From the NCBI GenBank assembly GCA_024741835.1, contig JAENRP010000371.1, positions 7,245-41,139 of the forward strand: DNA of 33,895 nt, written 5' to 3'. The first letter of the stretch is position 1. Every line of letters starts with the position of its first letter. Positions 32,211-33,895 of this stretch are shown here, piece after piece. Origin of the DNA: Diplocarpon mali. Its lineage: Eukaryota > Ascomycota > Leotiomycetes > Helotiales > Drepanopezizaceae. The notes under the pieces are model-generated. The model was not told the origin of the DNA. It made no database searches and was given only the letters and a program-made list of their open reading frames with translations. The position numbers were made by a program, and so were the translations under genes.

Positions 32211-33098
32211 ATAATACTATTAAGCTTAAATAAGAAAGCCATACCTAAGAAGAATATATTAGTTATTGCCTTAGGTAGTAAGTTAATAAATACTATTAGT
32301 AATAAGTTAATATTAAAGGGTGGCTTTTTATAAGAGGGCAAGTTACTAAGATCATTAGAAGATATAGTAAGCACTTATAAAATATTAGGTGAAATAGAAT
32401 AATAGGTATTCTTAAACTTATCTATTAAAGTGTTAAACTATAGAATCTCTGCGATTAAAGAAGGATTTTTAGGCTTTGATAATTTTCTTAAGAATAAGCT
32501 TAAGATAAAGGGAATCGATTGTGAAAAATTCCTATAGGAATATTAAAGGTATACTAATTTAATTAATCTATTTCGGAAGAATTAAGATAAGAAAAATAAG
32601 TATATAAAAAGGTTATTGCAGTTTATAAGTAGCACTTATAGTACACTTTTTCAAATACACTTTATAACTAATATTACTACTAATAACACCTTACAAGGGC
32701 TTGGTAAAATTTTTAAAATATACTAACTAGTAGCAAAGGCTATATAGGTATTAAATCATTTTACTATCTAAGAGGGTATAAAAAAGCTATAGGGAAATAG
32801 TGCATAAGGTAGAAAATTTATAAGTTTCTTAAGTACCATTATCTACTCTGCTATTCAGACTATAAAGGATAGCCTCTCCTAGTATAATAATATTACATTG
32901 CTAGATTAAATAGTTTTAAATACCCTTGGTTTACAATAGTCATAATATGGTTTACTTATTATAAAGGAAAAGATGATCTATTTAGCTAAGTATATTATAA
33001 ACTACTTTAATAATAAGATAGAAAGATAAGAGTTTATTATACCTGCCGCTTAGAAAATGCTACTACCTTTAGAAGATTCAATTGATAAGTAAAATTTG

Positions 33099-33121
33099 AC
33101 TTATAGGCCTAGTCTATAGGT
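33099..33121 (+). repeat. 23-bp palindrome, copy 28
   Basis: Encodes TYRPSL(Q)V in ORF A at residue 297. Arm partner of copy 5. Confidence 0.9.
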
Positions 33122-33284
33122 AGAAGTACTATATAAGGAGGATATTCCTAAGCTAGAGGTGCCTATAATACTTAAAATTCAAATAGCTAACTATTGCAAT
33201 CACTAATTATCAGACTTAGATGAGTTTAATTTACTATCCTTAGAGATACTTTAAATACTTAAAATATAAGTAGTAAAGAAGTTG

Positions 33285-33307
33285 ACTTATAAGCCTAGTC
33301 TATAGGT
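33285..33307 (+). repeat. 23-bp palindrome, copy 29
   Basis: Encodes TYKPSL(Q)V in ORF A at residue 359, 186 bp (62 codons) after copy 28. Arm partner of copy 4. Confidence 0.9.
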
Positions 33308-33895
33308 TAGAATATATAATAATATAGACTCTAAAGATAATCTAATAGATAAAGAGAATAACCCTATTACTAATATAATAGAAATTTTTAATAATACTAA
33401 GAAGGATATAGCTGATATTATGCAAACCTTTTCTAAAGACCTATAAAAATTTGTTTTGAAATTCTATAAGTCAATAATAAAGCGTTTAAAAAAGGAAGGT
33501 CAGGGAGAAGTTTTACTAGTATAGGAAGCGATAGCAAGAGCTATTAAATAAATTATAAAGCTATAATAAGACGAATTTTCTATAGATAATATCATATATT
33601 TCTTTATCAAATATAAGAAATCGAAGGGCGACTACTATATCTTTAAAGAAAAGTCAGAAAATAGTATAATAATTATATCTATAGAGTGCTATAAAGTTCT
33701 CCTTAATATTAAGATAATACTTTAATATAGCGATAGATTTAAGATTGCAGTAATACTAGAAATAAAGATACGATTAAGCAAATTTGTAATAAGGATGTTC
33801 AAGGACTTTAGTTTTGAAAAATTTTATACTCTATATAAATAATAATATATATAATATTATAGGCTAATAATAGTGTCTTTGACTAATAAGCAAGT

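Larger units (their letters stand above)
15272..33895. repeat. Right arm of the inverted duplication, interrupted by a chromovirus
   Basis: Reverse-complement copy of 1888-13493. Homology starts abruptly inside gag at about 15272, so this copy lacks the 5' end of gag that the left arm keeps. It runs to the window edge inside ORF A. A 7020-bp LTR retrotransposon splits it at 17814-24833; the left arm keeps the uninterrupted site near 10945-10960. The right arm often carries the more damaged residue, such as NN for the RT catalytic DD and TGA for a Trp codon that is still TGG on the left. Confidence 0.93.
32211..33895 (+). pseudogene. ORF A, right copy (cut by the window edge)
   Basis: The frame matches the left copy from its start to about residue 561, where the window ends. 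It contains LGEIEQQVFLNL (ORF B: LGDIEQQKLLL), LKIKGIDCEKFLQEY (B: LRLKGISKEEFLANT) and NLFRKNQDKK (B: NTFKIDQDKR), the clearest evidence that A and B are paralogs. Octets TYRPSLQV and TYKPSLQV lie at residues 297 and 359. Interruptions are almost only TAA/TAG. Function unknown. Confidence 0.75.

Noticed and set aside
1..33895. A variant genetic code with TAA and TAG as Gln and TGA as stop, as in ciliates
   Set aside because: Stops fit Gln positions and several inferred ends are TGA, so I considered it. But TGA also occurs inside genes, including where the other arm has TGG. Catalytic Asp, Glu and Cys are changed by the same type of transition, and LTR differences are all transitions. RIP explains everything without recoding.
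1..33895. CRISPR-like array from the regular short repeats
   Set aside because: The palindromes are about 1 kb apart and lie inside eukaryotic retroelement coding frames. There are no regular spacers, leader or cas genes.
1888..33895. Palindromic assembly artefact
   Set aside because: The arms differ at many sites and only one contains the chromovirus, so one is not a copy of the other made by assembly.

Overview
This is nuclear DNA of a filamentous fungus, most likely an ascomycete (Pezizomycotina), made entirely of decayed retroelement sequence. I see no host gene, tRNA or rRNA. It is strongly AT-rich and TA-rich. The long reading frames are broken almost only by TAA or TAG where Gln is expected, by TGA where Trp or Arg is expected, and by D-to-N, E-to-K, G-to-R and C-to-Y changes at catalytic or metal-binding positions. 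The duplicated copies differ almost only by C/T and G/A transitions. This is the signature of repeat-induced point mutation (RIP), so every protein entry is a pseudogene.

Layout. One composite unit of gag-pro, pol (RT, RNase H, integrase) and two long paralogous ORFs, here called B and A, is present twice head to head. The left copy reads on the minus strand (A at 107-3571, B at 4056-7448, pol at 7633-11615, gag-pro at 11391-14281). The right copy reads on the plus strand (5'-truncated gag-pro from 15272, pol, B at 28333-31719, A from 32211 to the window edge). The arms are almost indel-free: paired positions sum to 28765 inside the later insertion and to 35781-35782 outside it. A loop (13494-15271) has no inverted partner. 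A 7.0-kb Ty3/gypsy chromovirus with 255-bp LTRs (17814-24833) later inserted into the right copy of pol; the left copy keeps the empty site.

The most unusual signal is an imperfect palindrome of exactly 23 bp (11-bp half-site, 1-bp spacer, 11-bp half-site; often extended to 29 bp). It occurs 29 times, at 19 independent loci once the arm duplication is collapsed. It lies inside the reading frames of both unrelated retroelements and of ORFs A and B, usually between domains. At 18 of the 19 loci the phase gives the octet T-x-x-P-x-L-x-V or a close variant. A and B carry it at homologous positions, and in the chromovirus it occurs as two tandem pairs with an exact 45-bp period. It behaves like a frame-compatible palindromic element, comparable in principle to the palindromic elements found inside Rickettsia genes.

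ORFs A and B (about 1155 and 1131 codons) are related along their length, lie where some Ty3/gypsy elements carry an env-like third ORF, and match no family I recognise.
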